From NCBI RefSeq assembly GCF_900638335.1, contig NZ_LR134508.1:620001-684000 (forward strand): a stretch of DNA of 64,000 nucleotides, in the 5' to 3' direction. How positions within the stretch are numbered: the stretch's first letter is position 1; the number at the start of each line of letters is the position of its first letter. Both the position numbers and the translations under genes were made by a program. Below the pieces are notes generated by a model. The model was given only the letters and a program-made list of their open reading frames with translations, had not been told where the DNA came from and searched no databases. The stretch comes from Campylobacter lari (GTDB lineage: Bacteria; Campylobacterota; Campylobacteria; Campylobacterales; Campylobacteraceae). Shown piece after piece: positions 29,687 to 39,480 of this stretch.

Positions 29687-30205
29687 TTATTTATAATTTT
29701 TAATAGAATTTTCTAAAATTTCACTTGCTTTTTCAATACCTGCAAATTCTTTTACTTTTACCCATTTGTTTGGTTCAAGCATTTTATATGTCTCAAAGAA
29801 ATTTTTGATTTTATCTAAGCTTGCTTTTGGTAAATCATCTAAACTTTTAATACTATCATATCTTGGGTCAATTTTACTTACAGGAACAGCAAGTAGTTTT
29901 TCATCCATACCGCTTTCATCTTCCATTAATAACACCCCTATTAAACGACAAGGAATCACAGCTCCTGCTTGAATAGGGTATTCATTTAAAACTAAAACAT
30001 CAATAGGATCGCCATCATCTGCAAGAGTATTTGGTATAAAACCATAGTTTGCTGGATAAAACATAGCTGAATACATTACACGATCAACCATGATGGCTCC
30101 GCTTTCTTTGTCAAGTTCGTATTTAATGTTTGAACCATAAGGAATTTCAATAACCGCATTAAGTTTGTTTGGTACTTCTCCAACTTTGATTTTGCTAATA
30201 TCCAT
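29687..30205 (-). CDS. ppa: Inorganic pyrophosphatase
   Basis: Hydrolyses pyrophosphate to drive biosynthetic reactions. The 172-residue family I enzyme shows the signature DGDPIDVLVL with three metal-binding aspartates, YPANYGFIPNTLADDG before it, and KVKEFAG near the end. It is flanked closely by adk (10 nt) upstream; with aspS these form one minus-strand unit. Confidence 0.97.
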   Translation of the reverse strand: MDISKIKVGEVPNKLNAVIEIPYGSNIKYELDKESGAIMVDRVMYSAMFYPANYGFIPNTLADDGDPIDVLVLNEYPIQAGAVIPCRLIGVLLMEDESGMDEKLLAVPVSKIDPRYDSIKSLDDLPKASLDKIKNFFETYKMLEPNKWVKVKEFAGIEKASEILENSIKNYK

Positions 30206-30215
30206 TTTTTATCCT

Positions 30216-30788
30216 TTATTTTAATAAATCATTAATTAAATTTTTCATATCAGCTACAATAGCTTCAATACTTCTTTCACCATTGATTACATGGTGGATA
30301 TTTTCTTTGGTATAAAAATTTATTATTTCTTCTAAAGGTTCCAAATAAACTTTCATTCTATTATTGAAAACTTCTTCGTTATCATCAGCACCTCTAGCAC
30401 GCCCTAAAACTCTTTCTCTAGCAACTTCTTCGCTAACTTTAACTTCTATAACACCTTTTAAATTTACTTCGCTTTGATTTTTTAATACCTTATCAAACTC
30501 AAGCATTTGTTCAACACTTCTTGGATAGCCATCGATAAGTATTGTGTTAGTTGGTGCATTTTTTAAAGCAGTGATGATAGTATTAACTACTACTTCTAAA
30601 GGAACCAAATTTCCTTTGGAAATAAAACTATCAATAGTCTTTCCAAGCTCACTACCACTAGCAACCTCTGCTCTTAGTAAATCACCTGTAGAATAATGAG
30701 TAATGCTTGTATTATCTTTAGCTATGATACTTGCATCGGTTGTTTTACCACTACCTGGTGCACCTATGATTAAAAATAATTGTTTCAT
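30216..30788 (-). CDS. adk: Adenylate kinase
   Basis: Equilibrates ATP, ADP and AMP. The 190-residue enzyme has the P-loop GAPGSGKTT (8-16), the AMP-binding [10 protein letters not shown] and IDGYPRS. The LID is short ([17 protein letters not shown]) with no Cys4 zinc site, as in short Gram-negative forms. The ATG overlaps the aspS stop by 4 nt. Confidence 0.95.
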   Translation of the reverse strand: MKQLFLIIGAPGSGKTTDASIIAKDNTSITHYSTGDLLRAEVASGSELGKTIDSFISKGNLVPLEVVVNTIITALKNAPTNTILIDGYPRSVEQMLEFDKVLKNQSEVNLKGVIEVKVSEEVARERVLGRARGADDNEEVFNNRMKVYLEPLEEIINFYTKENIHHVINGERSIEAIVADMKNLINDLLK

Positions 30789-32536
30789 TTAGTATTCTCC
30801 CTTAATCTTATACCTAGTTCTCTCATTTGTTCATTGCTTACTTCGCTTGGAGCTTGAGTCATAAGACATTGCGCTCTTTGTGTTTTAGGAAATGCTATAA
30901 CTTCTCTAATGCTTGAAGATTTTGTTAAAAGCATGATAAGTCTATCAAGACCTATTGCTATACCACCATGTGGTGGTGCTCCAAAGCTTAATGCATCAAG
31001 TAAGAAGCCAAATTTCTTTCTTTGTTCTTCTTCGTCAATATTTAAAAGCTTAAATACTTTTTGTTGGATAGGGCTTTTATGAATTCTTATACTACCACCG
31101 CCCAGTTCTACACCATTTAACACCACATCATGTGCAATAGAATTAATTTCTTCTAAATCTTGCTCGTCAATATTTTTTGGCATAGTAAATGGATGGTGCA
31201 TTGCAGAATAACTTCCATCATCATTTTGCTCAAACATAGGAAAATCAATAACCCATAAGAATTCTAACTTATCCTCATCAATAATTTTCATTTCATCAGC
31301 AAGGAATAATCTAAATCTACCCATATAATCAAGCACGGTTTTCTTAGCTCCTGCACCAAAAAATACTACATCTCCAACTTCCAATTCACATCTTTGGATT
31401 AAAGTATTTAAGTCCTCTTCACTAAAGAATTTACAAAGTGGACCCTTAGGACCATCTTCTTTCATTTGTATGAATGCAAGTCCTGCCGCCCCAAACTTGC
31501 GCACAAATTCTTCAAATCTTTGCATTTGGCGTTTAGAAAAAATCGTATCGCCTTTTGGAACTCTTAAAGCTTTAATGCGATTTTTCTTTGTATCTTTTGC
31601 TATATTTGCAAAAATTTCATTATTTGATTTTGCAAAAATATCAATCACATCAATAAATTTCATATCAAATCTTAAATCAGGCTTATCAGAGCCATAATTT
31701 TCCATAGCTTCTTTATAACTCATTTGTCTAAAAGGTATGTTAATTTCTTTTCCGCAAGCTTTGAAAATATCTTTGAGTAAATTTTCTGCCATAGCTATGA
31801 TATCTTTTTGCTCACAAAAACTCATCTCTATGTCTATTTGAGTAAATTCAGGTTGGCGATCTGCTCTTAAATCCTCATCTCTAAAACATTTTGCAATTTG
31901 AAAATATCTATCAAATCCTGAACACATTAAAAGTTGTTTAAAAAGTTGAGGACTTTGAGGTAGGGCATAAAATTCGCCTTGATGTACGCGTGATGGTACT
32001 AAATAATCTCTTGCACCTTCTGGAGTTGCTTTAGTTAAAATAGGGGTTTCAACCTCTAAAAATCCCATTTTTGCTAAAGAATTTCTTGTTGCTATACAAG
32101 CAGTTGATCTTAGAGCAAAATTATCATAAAGTTTTTTACTTCTTAAGTCTAAAAATCTATATTTTAATCTTAATTCTTCATTTACACTTTCATCGCCTAT
32201 AGCAAAAGGTACTACAGCGCTTTCATTTTCAATAGTAAGTTTGTTTATAACAACTTCTATTTCTCCGGTTTTTAATTTAGGATTTACAAGTCCTTCACCG
32301 CGCGGGCGAATTTTTCCTTGTGCTATTAAAATGTATTCGTTTCTTACTGATGAAGCTATATTGTGTGCTTCTTGATTATCTGCTGGATCACATACTAATT
32401 GTATAAGTCCGCTACGATCTCTAAGATCGATAAAAATTACACCTCCATGATCGCGGTAAGAATTTACCCAACCACATAATGTTACTTCCTCGCCAACATT
32501 TTGTATGTTAAGCTCTGTATTATAATGAGTTCTCAA
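30785..32536 (-). CDS. aspS: Aspartyl-tRNA synthetase (probably non-discriminating)
   Basis: A class IIb synthetase of 583 residues, bacterial type with a GAD insertion domain. The N-terminal OB fold ([20 protein letters not shown]) binds the anticodon; motif 2 is around [20 protein letters not shown] and motif 3 in GIAIGLDRL. Campylobacter lack asparaginyl-tRNA synthetase, so this enzyme is expected to charge both tRNA-Asp and tRNA-Asn, with GatCAB amidating the latter; that is family knowledge, not visible here. The start is TTG at 32536, preceded by AAGGA; no better ATG lies nearby. Confidence 0.96.
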   Translation of the reverse strand: MRTHYNTELNIQNVGEEVTLCGWVNSYRDHGGVIFIDLRDRSGLIQLVCDPADNQEAHNIASSVRNEYILIAQGKIRPRGEGLVNPKLKTGEIEVVINKLTIENESAVVPFAIGDESVNEELRLKYRFLDLRSKKLYDNFALRSTACIATRNSLAKMGFLEVETPILTKATPEGARDYLVPSRVHQGEFYALPQSPQLFKQLLMCSGFDRYFQIAKCFRDEDLRADRQPEFTQIDIEMSFCEQKDIIAMAENLLKDIFKACGKEINIPFRQMSYKEAMENYGSDKPDLRFDMKFIDVIDIFAKSNNEIFANIAKDTKKNRIKALRVPKGDTIFSKRQMQRFEEFVRKFGAAGLAFIQMKEDGPKGPLCKFFSEEDLNTLIQRCELEVGDVVFFGAGAKKTVLDYMGRFRLFLADEMKIIDEDKLEFLWVIDFPMFEQNDDGSYSAMHHPFTMPKNIDEQDLEEINSIAHDVVLNGVELGGGSIRIHKSPIQQKVFKLLNIDEEEQRKKFGFLLDALSFGAPPHGGIAIGLDRLIMLLTKSSSIREVIAFPKTQRAQCLMTQAPSEVSNEQMRELGIRLRENTK

Positions 32537-32571
32537 AATTTTTCCTTAGCTTAATTTTGTTCAATTTTGTT

Positions 32572-32577
32572 ATTATA
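32572..32577 (-). promoter_or_regulatory. -10 element for aspS
   Basis: TATAAT on the minus strand, 35 nt before the TTG start of aspS, in the spacer shared with divergent nadK. Confidence 0.55.
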
Positions 32578-32606
32578 GTATTTTATTCTTTTGCTTAGCT
32601 AAGTTT

Positions 32607-32615
32607 TGTTATAAT
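32607..32615 (+). promoter_or_regulatory. Extended -10 promoter for nadK
   Basis: TGTTATAAT is a perfect extended -10. It ends only 6 nt before the nadK ATG, so transcription would begin at or next to the A of the ATG. No Shine-Dalgarno sequence fits in the T-rich gap. Confidence 0.7.
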
Positions 32616-32621
32616 TTTTTT

Positions 32622-33452
32622 ATGAAAAAATGTATAAATATAGAAAAAATTCAAAAAATAGGTTTATTTTGCAGGTTAAATACAAATTTAAATGAGCAAA
32701 TTGCTTTTTTGAAAACAATTTTTTTGCAAAAAAATATAGAACTTGTGTTATTAGGGCAAGAGAAAATTATTCTAAAAGATTTACAAGAATTGGATTTTTT
32801 GATTTCTCTAGGTGGAGATGGTACGCTTTTGTCTTTATGCAGACAAGCTTATCAAGCTAAAAAACCTATTTTGGGTATAAATGCAGGAAATTTAGGTTTT
32901 TTAACAGCTCTTTCTTTTAATGAGGTAGAAAGTTTTTTTAAAGATTTTTTTAAAAGTGATTTTAAAATAGAAAAAGCCAAAATGCTTCAAATAACGCTTT
33001 GTAAAAAAAATAAAATCATTAAAAAATTTGCTTTTAATGATGCAGTTTTTTCTCGCGATAATGCTTTAATGGCAAATGTGGAAGTTTTTTTTGAAAATAA
33101 ACTTTTTAATGCTTATTATGGAGATGGTTTAATCATAGCTAGTTCAAGTGGTTCAACTGCTTATAATATTAGCGCAGGTGGGCCTATAGTACATCCTTGG
33201 AGTGAAATTTTTGTTCTAACTCCAGTTTGTTCTCATTCTTTAACACAAAGGCCTATAGTTTTACCTTATGGCTTTGAACTTGAATTAAAAGTTGAGCATT
33301 GTTTGCTGTATTTAGATGGGCAAGAAGTGATTGATCCTAAAGAATATGATAAAATTCTTATAGGACTTAGTAAGAAAGAACTTAGTTTTATACATAAAAA
33401 AGATAGAGATTATTTTCAAGTTTTAAAAGAAAAGTTAAATTGGGGTAAGTGA
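32622..33452 (+). CDS. nadK: NAD kinase
   Basis: Phosphorylates NAD to NADP. The 276-residue protein has the GGDGT motif at 64-68 ([11 protein letters not shown]), the NE/D-type FNDAVFSR segment, [15 protein letters not shown] and [13 protein letters not shown], all of the family core. No in-frame alternative start exists before the conserved IGLF strand. The strong -10 six bases upstream suggests the message is leaderless. It overlaps recN by 4 nt. Confidence 0.94.
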   Translation: MKKCINIEKIQKIGLFCRLNTNLNEQIAFLKTIFLQKNIELVLLGQEKIILKDLQELDFLISLGGDGTLLSLCRQAYQAKKPILGINAGNLGFLTALSFNEVESFFKDFFKSDFKIEKAKMLQITLCKKNKIIKKFAFNDAVFSRDNALMANVEVFFENKLFNAYYGDGLIIASSSGSTAYNISAGGPIVHPWSEIFVLTPVCSHSLTQRPIVLPYGFELELKVEHCLLYLDGQEVIDPKEYDKILIGLSKKELSFIHKKDRDYFQVLKEKLNWGK

Positions 33453-34966
33453 TGATAGAAAGTATTTTAATTAAAGAAAATTTAGGTTTTAAACAAGCAA
33501 AATTAGACTTAGAAGCTGGACTTACTGTCTTTACTGGCTTAAGTGGTGCTGGAAAGTCTGTGCTTTTTAAGGCTATTTTAGCAGCATTTGCTTTAAGTGA
33601 GAGTGAAGCTAAAATGGTGGAAGTTTTATTAAATGATGAGCTTGAATTAGATGAGTTTGGTATTGAAAATGAAGAACTAAATGTATTTAAACTTTTAAAA
33701 GATAAAAGCTCACGCTATTTTATCAATAATCAACTTATTTCAAAAAAAAATTTAGCCTTGCTTTCTAAGAAATTTGTAAAACATCTTTCAGCTAAAGAAA
33801 ATAATGAGTTTTCAAATGAAAGATTTTTAAACTTACTTGATTTTATGCAATCAAAAGAGGATAAGAAATTTCAAGATTTTTTAAATGAATATAAAAATAT
33901 TTATAAAGAATATATGGAAAATAAGACTAAATTAGAAAAAATTCAAGAAGAAGAAAAAAAAGTAGAAGAATTAAAAGAATTTACTAGCTTTGAAATACAA
34001 AAAATCCAAAGCGTTAGCCCAAAAATTGGCGAATTTGATGAATTAATGAGTTTTAAAAAAAGGCTTTCTAAAAAAGATAAAATTGATGCTGCTTGGAATA
34101 GGGCAAGTAGAATTTTTGAGTTAGAATCTGCAGTGATTGAAGCTTTGCAAATTAGTGATGTTGATAGCTCGTTTTTTTCAGAATGTTTAAATGAGTTAAG
34201 GGCGGTATGGGAAAGTCAAAGTTTTGATGATTTTGATTTTGACATAGAAGAAGTGCTTGATAGGATAGAAAAACTTTCTTCTTTGATTTCAAAATATGGA
34301 AGCATAGAAGAAGCTTTAGAAGCTTTAGAAAAGAAAAAAGCAGAGTTGGCTCATTATGAAAATTTAAATTTTGAAAAAAAGGAATTAGAAGAAAAAGTAC
34401 AAAGTGCTAAAATACTTTTAGATGAGAAAAGTCAAAAATTAAGTACTTTGCGTAAAAAAAGATTAAAAGAGCTTGAAAAATTACTTAATTTTTATCTTGA
34501 AAAACTTTATATGAAAGAAGTTAAATTAGAACTTAAAGATTGTGCTTTAAGTATTTTGGGTAAAGATGAAGTGAGTTTAAATATCAATGAAGCTAGTTTA
34601 AAAAATTTAAGCTCAGGTGAGATAAACCGTCTAAGACTTTCTTTTATTGCAACTGAATGTAATGTTACTAATAAAGCTAATGGGATAATATTTTTAGATG
34701 AAATTGATGCAAATTTAAGTGGTAAAGAAGCAATGAGTATAGCTGAAGTATTAAAAGAGCTTGCAAAATTTTATCAAATTTTTGCAATTTCACATTTACC
34801 ACAGCTTTCATCAAAAGCAAGTAATCATTTTTTAGTGGAAAAGATAGAAAATGAAAGTAGAGTGAGAAAAATAGAAAAAGAAGAAAGGGTGAGAGAACTT
34901 GCTAGAATGGTAAGTGGGGAAAATATCACACAAGAAGCTTTAGAATTTACTAGAACTTTACTTTAA
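33449..34966 (+). CDS. recN: DNA repair protein RecN
   Basis: SMC-like ATPase that gathers broken DNA ends for recombinational repair. The 505-residue protein has Walker [12 protein letters not shown] near 28-38, a long coiled coil through the middle, the signature [11 protein letters not shown] and Walker [15 protein letters not shown] near 410-425. It is somewhat shorter than the 550-residue norm, with a reduced coiled-coil arm. It overlaps nadK, an arrangement conserved in Campylobacter. No LexA-type operator is seen, in line with the lack of LexA in this group. Confidence 0.92.
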   Translation: MMIESILIKENLGFKQAKLDLEAGLTVFTGLSGAGKSVLFKAILAAFALSESEAKMVEVLLNDELELDEFGIENEELNVFKLLKDKSSRYFINNQLISKKNLALLSKKFVKHLSAKENNEFSNERFLNLLDFMQSKEDKKFQDFLNEYKNIYKEYMENKTKLEKIQEEEKKVEELKEFTSFEIQKIQSVSPKIGEFDELMSFKKRLSKKDKIDAAWNRASRIFELESAVIEALQISDVDSSFFSECLNELRAVWESQSFDDFDFDIEEVLDRIEKLSSLISKYGSIEEALEALEKKKAELAHYENLNFEKKELEEKVQSAKILLDEKSQKLSTLRKKRLKELEKLLNFYLEKLYMKEVKLELKDCALSILGKDEVSLNINEASLKNLSSGEINRLRLSFIATECNVTNKANGIIFLDEIDANLSGKEAMSIAEVLKELAKFYQIFAISHLPQLSSKASNHFLVEKIENESRVRKIEKEERVRELARMVSGENITQEALEFTRTLL

Positions 34967-34992
34967 AAACAAAAAGTAAATTTTCTATATGA

Positions 34993-34998
34993 TATAAT
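34993..34998 (+). promoter_or_regulatory. -10 element for the cbrR-like gene
   Basis: TATAAT in the 62-bp gap after recN, 30 nt before the ATG at 35029. It suggests that the regulator and the genes behind it have their own transcript. Confidence 0.55.
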
Positions 34999-35028
34999 AA
35001 TAGTTTTAAATTACAAAGAGAGTTGGCT

Positions 35029-36273
35029 ATGGAAGAAAAAATTTTAATTATTGATGATAATAAAATGCTTACAAAGCTTTTGGCAAAAAAAGTAGAGAAT
35101 ACTTTGGGTTTAAAAGTGGATGTTGCTTTTGATATGAATAGTGCTAAAGAATTAGTAAAAAATGATTATTTTATGGCTTTTGTGGATCTTTGTTTACCAG
35201 ATGCCCCTAATGGAGAAGTGGTGGATGTGGTTTTAGAAAAAAATATTCCCGCTATAGTACTTACAGGAAGTAGTGATGGTCAAACACGTAAAAAATTTAT
35301 GGAAAAAGATATTATAGGTTATATTCAAAAAGATAGTGAAAGCTGTATTGATGAAATGTTAAGCTCTATTAGAATGCTTCAAAAAAACAATAAAACCAAA
35401 ATTATTCTAGCAATTGCTAATGTAACTTTACGTGCAGAAATGAAAAAAAATCTTAATAATCAGCTTTTTAATGTCTTAGCAGCAGCACATGGAGAAGAAG
35501 CACTAAGTTATCTAAGTGACAACCCTGATACAAAATTAGTAATTTGCGATGCAACTATGCCTGTAATTAATGGGGAAGATTTGCTTGTAGAAATTCGCTC
35601 AAAATACTCTAAGATAGAACTTGGTGTGATCATGGTTGGAGATAAAGATGATGCGCTAGAGGCAAGAGCTTTTAAAAAGGGTGTGAATGATTATGTTATT
35701 AGACCTTTCCAAAAAGAATCTCTAAATTGCAGAGTGAATAATTGTTTAGATTATATGCAAAAATGTGTTTTACTTGATGAATATAGTTTGGGTAAAGATT
35801 TGCTAACAGGTCTTGATGATTATGCAAATTTTGAAAAAAGATTTTTAGATTATTTAGAAGATATGCAAGAAAATGAAGAAATGGCTTTAGCATTAATTGA
35901 TATTGATAATCTTGCAACAATTAATTATGAGTTAAGCTATGATTGCGGTGATGGAGTGATAAAACACACAGCTAAAAAAATCAAAGATCAAATTCGTGGT
36001 ATGGATTTAGCAACTAGAATTGAAGATGGTAAATTTTACGTACTTTTAAAAAATATAGATAATAAAGAAGCATTGAAAGCTTTTTCAAATATAAGAGTAA
36101 ATATTGCCAAAGAAAGTGTTTTAATAGCTCTAGATGAAGTAGATTATAGTGTTTCTGTTGGGGTTGCTTTTGGAATTAAAACAAGTCAAATGCAAGATTT
36201 GCTTAATAATGCTCAAAAGGCACTAGATTTAGCTAAGGCTAATGGTAAAAATAGGGTAGAGGTATGTTTTTAG
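35029..36273 (+). CDS. cbrR: Response regulator with two REC domains and a degenerate GGDEF domain (CbrR-like)
   Basis: A 414-residue cytoplasmic protein. REC1 (1-120) has the acidic pair DD at 9-10, the phospho-acceptor Asp53 (FVDLCLPD) and Lys101. REC2 (about 123-235) keeps Asp174 (VICDATMP) but its N-terminal strand IILAIANVT lacks the acidic pair, so phosphorylation is doubtful. The last part (about 255-414) is a GGDEF fold whose active-site motif reads EDGKF (332-336), so diguanylate cyclase activity is not expected. The layout matches C. jejuni CbrR, linked to bile resistance. I start at ATG 35029, with AGAGAG suitably upstream, rather than at the TTG at 35023. It overlaps tatD by 10 nt. 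Confidence 0.82.
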   Translation: MEEKILIIDDNKMLTKLLAKKVENTLGLKVDVAFDMNSAKELVKNDYFMAFVDLCLPDAPNGEVVDVVLEKNIPAIVLTGSSDGQTRKKFMEKDIIGYIQKDSESCIDEMLSSIRMLQKNNKTKIILAIANVTLRAEMKKNLNNQLFNVLAAAHGEEALSYLSDNPDTKLVICDATMPVINGEDLLVEIRSKYSKIELGVIMVGDKDDALEARAFKKGVNDYVIRPFQKESLNCRVNNCLDYMQKCVLLDEYSLGKDLLTGLDDYANFEKRFLDYLEDMQENEEMALALIDIDNLATINYELSYDCGDGVIKHTAKKIKDQIRGMDLATRIEDGKFYVLLKNIDNKEALKAFSNIRVNIAKESVLIALDEVDYSVSVGVAFGIKTSQMQDLLNNAQKALDLAKANGKNRVEVCF

Positions 36274-37061
36274 ATTGTGATTTTAATGAAAAAATCATAG
36301 ATACGCATTGTCATCTAGATAGTCAAGCTTATTTTGGATATTTGGATGAGATGTTAAATCATGCCTTTGCTAATGGAGTGGATAAAATCATCATACCTGG
36401 TGCAGATATAAAAGATTTGCCAAGAGCAAGAGAGATTGCGCATAACTATAAAAATGTGTATTTTTCTTGTGGGGTACATCCTTATGATATAGATGATTTT
36501 GATTTAGATATTTTAAAAGAATTTATAAATGATAAAAAATGCGTTGCAGTGGGTGAGTGCGGGCTTGATTATTATCGTTTAAATGCTGATGAAGATGAAA
36601 TAAAAGCAAAACAAAAAGAAGTTTTTATAGCTCAAATTCAACTAGCTGTTGAATATAAAAAGCCTTTGATTGTGCATGTGCGTGAAGCTAATGAAGATAG
36701 TTTTAATATTTTAAAAACATATGCAAAGGATTTACAAGGTGGTGTTTTGCATTGTTTTAATGCTAGTGAGCTTTTACTTCAGTTAGCAGATAATGGTTTT
36801 TATTTTGGTATAGGTGGGGTTTTAACTTTTAAAAATGCAAAAAAACTAGTAGAAGTTTTACCTAAAATTCCAAAAGATAAACTTGTTTTGGAAACAGATG
36901 GACCTTATTTAACTCCAGAACCATATCGTGGCAAAGTAAATGATCCTATTTTGACACATTTTGTGGCACAAAAAATGGCTTATCTTTTAAATTTATCTAA
37001 AAATGAAATAATAAAACTTACTAATTTTAACGCTAATCGTTTGTTTTTCCAAGGTTTATAA
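36264..37061 (+). CDS. tatD: TatD-family metal-dependent deoxyribonuclease
   Basis: A TIM-barrel hydrolase of 265 residues with the metal-binding DTHCHLD at 14-20, GECGLDYYR, VHVREANED, LHCFNAS and ETDGPYLTPEP, which together give the two-metal site of TatD DNases. It probably trims DNA 3' ends in repair or turnover, by analogy with E. coli TatD. The name comes from linkage to tat genes in other species; here the tat genes are 7 kb away. Confidence 0.93.
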   Translation: MFLDCDFNEKIIDTHCHLDSQAYFGYLDEMLNHAFANGVDKIIIPGADIKDLPRAREIAHNYKNVYFSCGVHPYDIDDFDLDILKEFINDKKCVAVGECGLDYYRLNADEDEIKAKQKEVFIAQIQLAVEYKKPLIVHVREANEDSFNILKTYAKDLQGGVLHCFNASELLLQLADNGFYFGIGGVLTFKNAKKLVEVLPKIPKDKLVLETDGPYLTPEPYRGKVNDPILTHFVAQKMAYLLNLSKNEIIKLTNFNANRLFFQGL

Positions 37062-38212
37062 TGAAAAAAAGCTTTTTGTTTTTTATTTTAGTATTATTAT
37101 GTTTAAATGCTAAGGCCTTGCAATTTACTCCAGAGCATTACACGCAGCAGGCACAAATTTTAAGAAATTTAGATATAGAGGCAAGTTATCTTAGTGATAT
37201 GATTTTTTTAGAATTTAAAGAATCTTCCATGGATATGCATTCTAAAACTTTAGTGGATACGATGAGAGAATTTTACAAAGTCACTCCGATTATCCGCAAA
37301 ATTTTAGAAAAAGAAAATATTCCTCAGGAATTTTTGTATTTAGCTATTGTGGAATCTGGTTTAAAAATTCATAGTATTTCAAGAACTAAAGCAGTAGGTG
37401 TTTGGCAATTTATGAAACCAACTGCGCAAACTTTGGGTTTAAGGATAGATCCTTATGTAGATGAGAGAAAAGATTTAGTAAAATCAACTTATGCAGCTAT
37501 TGCTTATTTAAAACAGCTAAAAGAGCAATTTGGAAAATGGTATTTGGCTATTTTGGCCTATAATTGTGGTGATGGTAAATTGCGTCAAGCTATAAAAAAA
37601 GCAAAAAGCGATGATTTAAGAATCTTACTTGATCCTGATAAAAAATATTTACCATTGGAAACTAGAGTTTTTATTAGAAAAATTCTTACCATGGCATTTT
37701 TGGCAAATAATAATGATTTTTTAATTTCTCAAGATAGTGCCTTGCTTAATTATGCTTTATCAAGTGAAGTTAAAAAAATCTCAGTTCCCCCAAGTGTATC
37801 TTTAAAGGAACTTGCTAAAGTAGCTAAAATGTCTTATAGTGAATTTAAACGTTATAATCCACATTTTAATTATGATTTTACCCCACCTGATAAAAAAGAT
37901 TATTATATGTATATTCCTTTAAGTAAAAGTGTAGCAGTGGAAAAGGCATTAGAGAATGTAAAATTGGCTAAGGTGGATACAACCATTCCGCATACAAAAA
38001 TTTATATAGTAAAAGAGGGTGATAGTCTTTATACTATTGCAAAAAAGCATAAAATTAGTGTTGAAAGTATCAAAGAATATAATAAAATTAAAGGAAATTT
38101 GATTAATATTAATCAAAAACTTGTGTTAAAAATTAAGGAGAATAATAATGCAAAAATCAAAACTACTCAAAAATTATCAAAAAACTCTCATACAAAAGTC
38201 GTTAGTCGTTAG
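37061..38212 (+). CDS. mltD: Membrane-bound lytic transglycosylase MltD-like, SLT plus LysM
   Basis: Cleaves glycan strands of peptidoglycan. The 383-residue precursor has a signal peptide (hydrophobic core to about residue 19, LCLNAKA). The SLT domain (about 75-200) shows the catalytic Glu in LYLAIVESGLKIHS, then AVGVWQFM and ILAYNCGDGKLRQA. A LysM domain lies near the C terminus (IYIVKEGDSLYTIAKKHKIS). No lipobox cysteine is seen, so it may be periplasmic. It overlaps rlpA by 65 nt, in a different frame. Confidence 0.92.
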   Translation: MKKSFLFFILVLLCLNAKALQFTPEHYTQQAQILRNLDIEASYLSDMIFLEFKESSMDMHSKTLVDTMREFYKVTPIIRKILEKENIPQEFLYLAIVESGLKIHSISRTKAVGVWQFMKPTAQTLGLRIDPYVDERKDLVKSTYAAIAYLKQLKEQFGKWYLAILAYNCGDGKLRQAIKKAKSDDLRILLDPDKKYLPLETRVFIRKILTMAFLANNNDFLISQDSALLNYALSSEVKKISVPPSVSLKELAKVAKMSYSEFKRYNPHFNYDFTPPDKKDYYMYIPLSKSVAVEKALENVKLAKVDTTIPHTKIYIVKEGDSLYTIAKKHKISVESIKEYNKIKGNLININQKLVLKIKENNNAKIKTTQKLSKNSHTKVVSR

Positions 38213-38987
38213 TTGTGTAGGAGTTTTATTTAGCGCTTGTAGTATGGTACCTATTAACACGCCTACTGTGTATTATCCAGAAAGAGATTTTAAAAGTATA
38301 AAGCATAATAATACAGGCTTAAAAGGCACTATGAAGCCTTATACTATTAATGGCAAAACATATTATCCAACTGTAGTAGAAGTAGGTGAGACTGCTGATG
38401 GGATAGCCAGTTGGTATGGACCGGGTTTCCATGGTAAAAAAACTTCTAATGGTGAAACCTATGATCAACATGCTTATACTGCGGCTCATAAAACTTTACC
38501 TATGAATACCATAGTAAAAGTAACTAATTTAAAAAATCATCGACAAACTACTGTTAGAATAAATGATAGAGGGCCTTTTGTAGCAGGTAGGATTATAGAT
38601 TTATCTAATATGGCTGCAAGAGATATAGATATGATACAAGCGGGAACAGCTCCTGTAAGACTTGAAGTGATTGGCTTTGGAACAAGTGCAAGTTCGGGTT
38701 CGGTGCATACTAATTCTAATTTAGGTAGTAGTGGAGAGATTGCTGATAGTGGTCATATTTTCCAAGGTGGATCTTTTATGGTGCAAATTGGCGCATTTAG
38801 AAATAAAAGTGGTGCAGAGCTAATAGCAAGTAGATATAAAAATTATAATTCTTATACTTCAACAATACAAACAAGTACTAAAGATGGTTTACATAGAGTA
38901 TTTTTAAGAGGCTTTAGAAGTGAGCAAGAAGCAAGAGATTTTGTTGATAGCGGATCTTTCCCAGGTGCATTTATAGTAAGAGAGTAA
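38148..38987 (+). CDS. rlpA: RlpA septal lytic transglycosylase lipoprotein with SPOR domain
   Basis: A 279-residue outer-membrane lipoprotein: the signal ends with LFSAC (Cys31). The double-psi beta-barrel (about 85-175) has GIASWYGPGFHGKKTSNGE, AHKTLPMNTIVKVTN and RINDRGPFVAGRIIDLS, with the catalytic-type Asp. The C-terminal SPOR domain (about 205-279, GSFMVQIGAFRNKSGAEL) targets denuded septal glycan. AAGGAG just before the ATG at 38148 supports a start well inside mltD. Pairing of the two transglycosylases suggests joint action in daughter-cell separation. Confidence 0.92.
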   Translation: MQKSKLLKNYQKTLIQKSLVVSCVGVLFSACSMVPINTPTVYYPERDFKSIKHNNTGLKGTMKPYTINGKTYYPTVVEVGETADGIASWYGPGFHGKKTSNGETYDQHAYTAAHKTLPMNTIVKVTNLKNHRQTTVRINDRGPFVAGRIIDLSNMAARDIDMIQAGTAPVRLEVIGFGTSASSGSVHTNSNLGSSGEIADSGHIFQGGSFMVQIGAFRNKSGAELIASRYKNYNSYTSTIQTSTKDGLHRVFLRGFRSEQEARDFVDSGSFPGAFIVRE

Positions 38988-38991
38988 AATT

Positions 38992-39480
38992 ATGATAGAA
39001 CTTATTTTTTTAGATGTAGATGGGTGTTTAACAGATGGTAAAATCATCTACACGCAAAATTATGGCGAGATTAAAGAATTTAATGTAAAAGATGGTGCGG
39101 CGATTGAAGCTTGGCAAAAACTTGGTAAAAAAGTTGCTATTATTACAGGTAGGACTAGCGAGTGTGTGTATTTTAGGGCCAGGGATTTAAAAATTGATTT
39201 AGTCTATCAAGGTATTAGTGATAAACTAGCTTGTGCTAAAGAAATTTTAGAAAAATTAAATTTAGACTTTTCTCAATGTGCTGCTATTGGGGATTATTAT
39301 AATGATATGAGTTTGCTTGAAGCAGTTGGATATAGCTTCAAGCCAAAAGATGCACATAAGGCTTTAAAAACTGATAAAGTTTTAAATAGAAAAGGTGGTA
39401 ATGGAGCGGTGAGTGAGATGATTGAAATTTTGATTGAAAACAATAATATGCAAGCTCAATGGGATAAACTTTGGCGATAA
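38992..39480 (+). CDS. kdsC: KdsC-like 3-deoxy-manno-octulosonate-8-phosphate phosphatase
   Basis: A HAD phosphatase of 162 residues without a cap domain. DVDGCLTDGKIIY (8-20) provides the two catalytic aspartates, ITGRTS motif II, and GDYYNDMSLL motif IV; GGNGAVSEMIE is the KdsC C-terminal tail that enters the neighbouring active site in the tetramer. It releases Kdo for lipid A core. lptC and lptA follow at once, as in many Gram-negatives, which supports the role. Confidence 0.9.
   Translation: MIELIFLDVDGCLTDGKIIYTQNYGEIKEFNVKDGAAIEAWQKLGKKVAIITGRTSECVYFRARDLKIDLVYQGISDKLACAKEILEKLNLDFSQCAAIGDYYNDMSLLEAVGYSFKPKDAHKALKTDKVLNRKGGNGAVSEMIEILIENNNMQAQWDKLWR

Noticed and set aside
35029-37061. 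A cyclic-di-GMP signalling operon (GGDEF gene plus tatD)
   Set aside because: The GGDEF motif is degenerate and TatD is a DNase; the 10-nt overlap reflects dense packing, not a signalling pair.
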